A stretch of 7,204 bases of DNA, taken from positions 1 to 7,204 of the forward strand of contig JAJYBT010000117.1 of NCBI GenBank assembly GCA_021778875.1. The letters run 5' to 3'. How positions within the stretch are numbered: position 1 is the first letter of the stretch; each line of letters starts with the position of its first letter. The translations under genes were made by a program, and so were the position numbers. This document shows positions 5,377 through 7,204 of this stretch, one piece after another. A model generated the notes under the pieces. The model had not been told where the DNA came from and made no database searches. It saw only the letters and a list, made by a program, of their open reading frames with translations. The DNA is from Acidobacteriota bacterium (GTDB taxonomy: Bacteria; Acidobacteriota; Terriglobia; Terriglobales; Acidobacteriaceae).

Positions 5377-6808
5377 GTGCGGCCTCCCCGGTATTGAGCG
5401 CAGTGAGCGCTGCGATGCGTTCGGCGGCGGCGGACAGCGCCGCGTTCACACGTTCCCGCGCGGTTCCGCCGATGACGTCGTGGCAATCAAGCGTTGCGGC
5501 GAGAGTGACGGCAGGGAAGAAATCCTCGGCAAACTCGTCGCCGAACTGGCGCAGTTCATCAAGCGTCAGATCGCCCAGTTCCGCGTTCTTCTCAATGGCG
5601 AAACGAACAGCGTTGCCAATCTTCTCGTGCGCAGTGCGGAAGGGAACGCCTTTGTGAACCAGGTATGTGGCTGCGGCCATTGCATTCAGATAGCCGGATT
5701 GCGCAGCAGCATTCATGCGCTCAGAGTTGAACTGGAGCGCAGCAGTGAAGCGTGCCACCAGGGCAATCATCGGCGGCACAAAATCAACCTGGAACGCGGG
5801 CTCCTGTGTCTCCTGCATGTCCTTATTGTAGGCGAGCGGCAGGCCTTTGAGCTGTATTGTGACGGCCTGCGCGGCGCCGTTGATGCGACCAACTTTTGCG
5901 CGAATCAGTTCAGTGAGGTCTGGATTCTTCTTCTGCGGCATCGCGCTCGATCCGGTGGAGTACGCCTCGGGCAGCACGACAAATCCGAACTCTGCCGTGG
6001 CGAAGAGCGTGATTTCTTCGGCGAAGCGGCTCAGATGCAGTCCGACAAACGTGAGTGCCTGCAGGTATTCGAGGATGAAGTCCCGGTCGCTGGTGGCGTC
6101 TATCGAATTGGCTGTGGGCGCGGTGAATCCAAGCTCGCGCGCCGCGATAGTGCGATCCAGCGCAAGCGTCGCGCCTGCAACCGCTCCAGACCCGAGCGGG
6201 CAATAGTTGAGCCGCGTCGCGCAATCGCGCAGGCGGGTTGCGTCACGCAGCGCCATCTCAACATAGGCCAGGAGCCAATGGGCCACGAGCACAGGCTCGG
6301 CGCGCTGCAGGTGAGTGTAACTGGGCATCACGGCCTCGCCAGCGCTGTTCGCCTGCTTGACGAGAGCGGCAGCCCATGCGGCGAGTGACTCGATAACGAG
6401 CCCGATCTGCCGGCGCACATAGAGGCGCAGGTCGGTCGCAATCTGTTCATTGCGGCTGCGGCCTGTGTGCAGCTTGAGACCCAAAGGTCCGACGAGCTTG
6501 ACGAGTGAAAGCTCAACGAAATGATGGATGTCTTCGGCAGCAGGGTGGTTGCGCACCTCGGCCCTGCCTTCGTCGGAAGAGTGCTGGCCGGCGATTGCAT
6601 CGAGCGCAGAACGCAGCACCTCCAGCTCGCGCGCAGTGAGAACTCCAGCCGCGGCCAGAGCCGACGCATGGGCCTTGCTTGCAGCTATCTCTTCGTTGAG
6701 GAGCCGCCAGTCAAAGGTGATGGAGCGTTGCCACTCTTCAAAGTCCGCATCCAGCGGCTCGCGAAAGCGGCCGGACCACATCTTCCCGGATTGTTGTTCG
6801 CTAGACAT
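5363..6808 (-). CDS. argH: Argininosuccinate lyase
   Basis: This enzyme cleaves argininosuccinate to arginine and fumarate, the last step of arginine synthesis. It is a cytoplasmic homotetramer of the fumarase/aspartase superfamily. From the preferred ATG the protein has 481 residues, somewhat longer than the usual 457-470. Family landmarks appear in order: KMWSGRF (9-15), HTGRSRNEQ (114-122), YTHLQ (164-168, containing the general-base His), the signature GSSAMPQKKNPD (286-297, with the catalytic Ser in the mobile loop), and LAYNKDMQE (325-333). A TTG at 6829 would add seven residues, but ATG at 6808 is a better codon and already leaves a normal N-terminus. An AAAGG about 11 bases ahead is a modest ribosome site. 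It follows argG on the same strand after 154 bp and overlaps argA by 14 bp, so argG-argH-argA may form one operon. Confidence 0.95.
   Translation of the reverse strand: MSSEQQSGKMWSGRFREPLDADFEEWQRSITFDWRLLNEEIAASKAHASALAAAGVLTARELEVLRSALDAIAGQHSSDEGRAEVRNHPAAEDIHHFVELSLVKLVGPLGLKLHTGRSRNEQIATDLRLYVRRQIGLVIESLAAWAAALVKQANSAGEAVMPSYTHLQRAEPVLVAHWLLAYVEMALRDATRLRDCATRLNYCPLGSGAVAGATLALDRTIAARELGFTAPTANSIDATSDRDFILEYLQALTFVGLHLSRFAEEITLFATAEFGFVVLPEAYSTGSSAMPQKKNPDLTELIRAKVGRINGAAQAVTIQLKGLPLAYNKDMQETQEPAFQVDFVPPMIALVARFTAALQFNSERMNAAAQSGYLNAMAAATYLVHKGVPFRTAHEKIGNAVRFAIEKNAELGDLTLDELRQFGDEFAEDFFPAVTLAATLDCHDVIGGTARERVNAALSAAAERIAALTALNTGEAAHAGA
5383..5389 (-). promoter_or_regulatory. Ribosome binding site of the ArgA-like gene within argH
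   Basis: GGGGAGG on the minus strand, six bases before the ATG at 5376, lies inside the last argH codons. It supports an overlapping, coupled start rather than an internal later Met. Confidence 0.7.
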
Positions 6809-6860
6809 TGCTTTAATAGCCTTTGGCAAAAGTCGAGACTCCCCGAAGAAATACTCCTCA

Positions 6861-6913
6861 GCGGCTAAAGCCGCGTCGACCGATTGATGTTTGCTGCACG
6901 ACTAAAGTCGTGC
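6861..6913. repeat. Pair of REP-like hairpins between argG and argH
   Basis: Two GC-rich inverted repeats share a C-TAAA-G core. The first is GCGGCT AA AGCCGC (6861-6874). The second is GCACGACT AA AGTCGTGC (6896-6913), followed by CCTTTCAAAA. They are separated by 21 bp. From memory, very similar C-TAAA-G or C-TGAA-G stem-loops recur between genes in Acidobacteriota, so I read this as a two-unit REP-like element. On the minus strand it lies in the argG-argH leader and could pause or weaken transcription or protect the upstream mRNA. No transposase is present here. Confidence 0.6.
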
Positions 6914-6923
6914 CCTTTCAAAA

Positions 6924-6949
6924 GAACAGGTGTTCACCACTGGCTGTTC
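6924..6949 (-). other. Small inverted repeats just after the argG stop
   Basis: On the minus strand GAACAG pairs with CTGTTC, and the second arm is followed by TTTT. Within this lies GGTGAACACC, and GAACACCTGTTC is itself a palindrome (6924-6935). This could be a weak terminator or attenuator behind argG, but the stem is short and A/T-rich. Confidence 0.3.
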
Positions 6950-6962
6950 AGCGTACCTCATG

Positions 6963-7204
<242 letters not shown>

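Noticed and set aside
5375..6388. Plus-strand open frame of 337 codons opposite argH
   Set aside because: The opposite strand encodes a complete argininosuccinate lyase. The shadow translation shows no family features.
6809..6829. TTG start for argH adding seven residues
   Set aside because: TTG is a weaker initiator, no clear ribosome site precedes it, and the ATG at 6808 already gives a complete N-terminus.

Overview
The window looks like chromosomal DNA from a GC-rich, Gram-negative, non-enteric bacterium, most plausibly an Acidobacteriota member. The grounds are a secreted LolA-fold-like protein, REP-like hairpins with a C-TAAA-G core between genes, and short-type arginine genes. This assignment rests on recognition, not on any search. 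The window holds ordinary, well-conserved genes and two functional themes.

Left part (1-2377, all on the minus strand). In transcription order there is a secreted LolA-like protein of unknown role, a NiCoT/NicO-type nickel (or cobalt) permease, hoxE, and the first eight codons of a gene best read as hoxF. hoxE and hoxF overlap by 4 bp (ATGA). The 226-bp gap between the permease and hoxE carries several inverted repeats and one direct repeat, and is the likely control region of the hox operon.

Middle (2483-4858, plus strand). A full-length hypF encodes the carbamoyltransferase that makes the CN ligands of the NiFe active site. Its start is divergent from the LolA-like gene. Nickel uptake, HypF and the diaphorase subunits of a bidirectional NAD-linked (group 3d type) hydrogenase together make this a hydrogenase-maturation locus. 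The other hox and hyp genes would lie beyond the left edge or elsewhere.

Right part (4855-7204, minus strand). This is an arginine-biosynthesis cluster, argG (3' end only), then argH, then a short argA-like N-acetyltransferase. argH and the acetyltransferase overlap by 14 bp. The acetyltransferase converges on hypF, and both genes use one CTAG tetranucleotide as their stop codon. The argG-argH gap holds two REP-like hairpins.

I saw no RNA genes, CRISPR array, insertion sequence or phage genes, and no clearly novel system. The points worth a second look are the palindrome-rich hox leader, a possibly leaderless permease transcript, the shared stop, the REP-like pair, and the uncharacterised secreted protein beside the hydrogenase genes.
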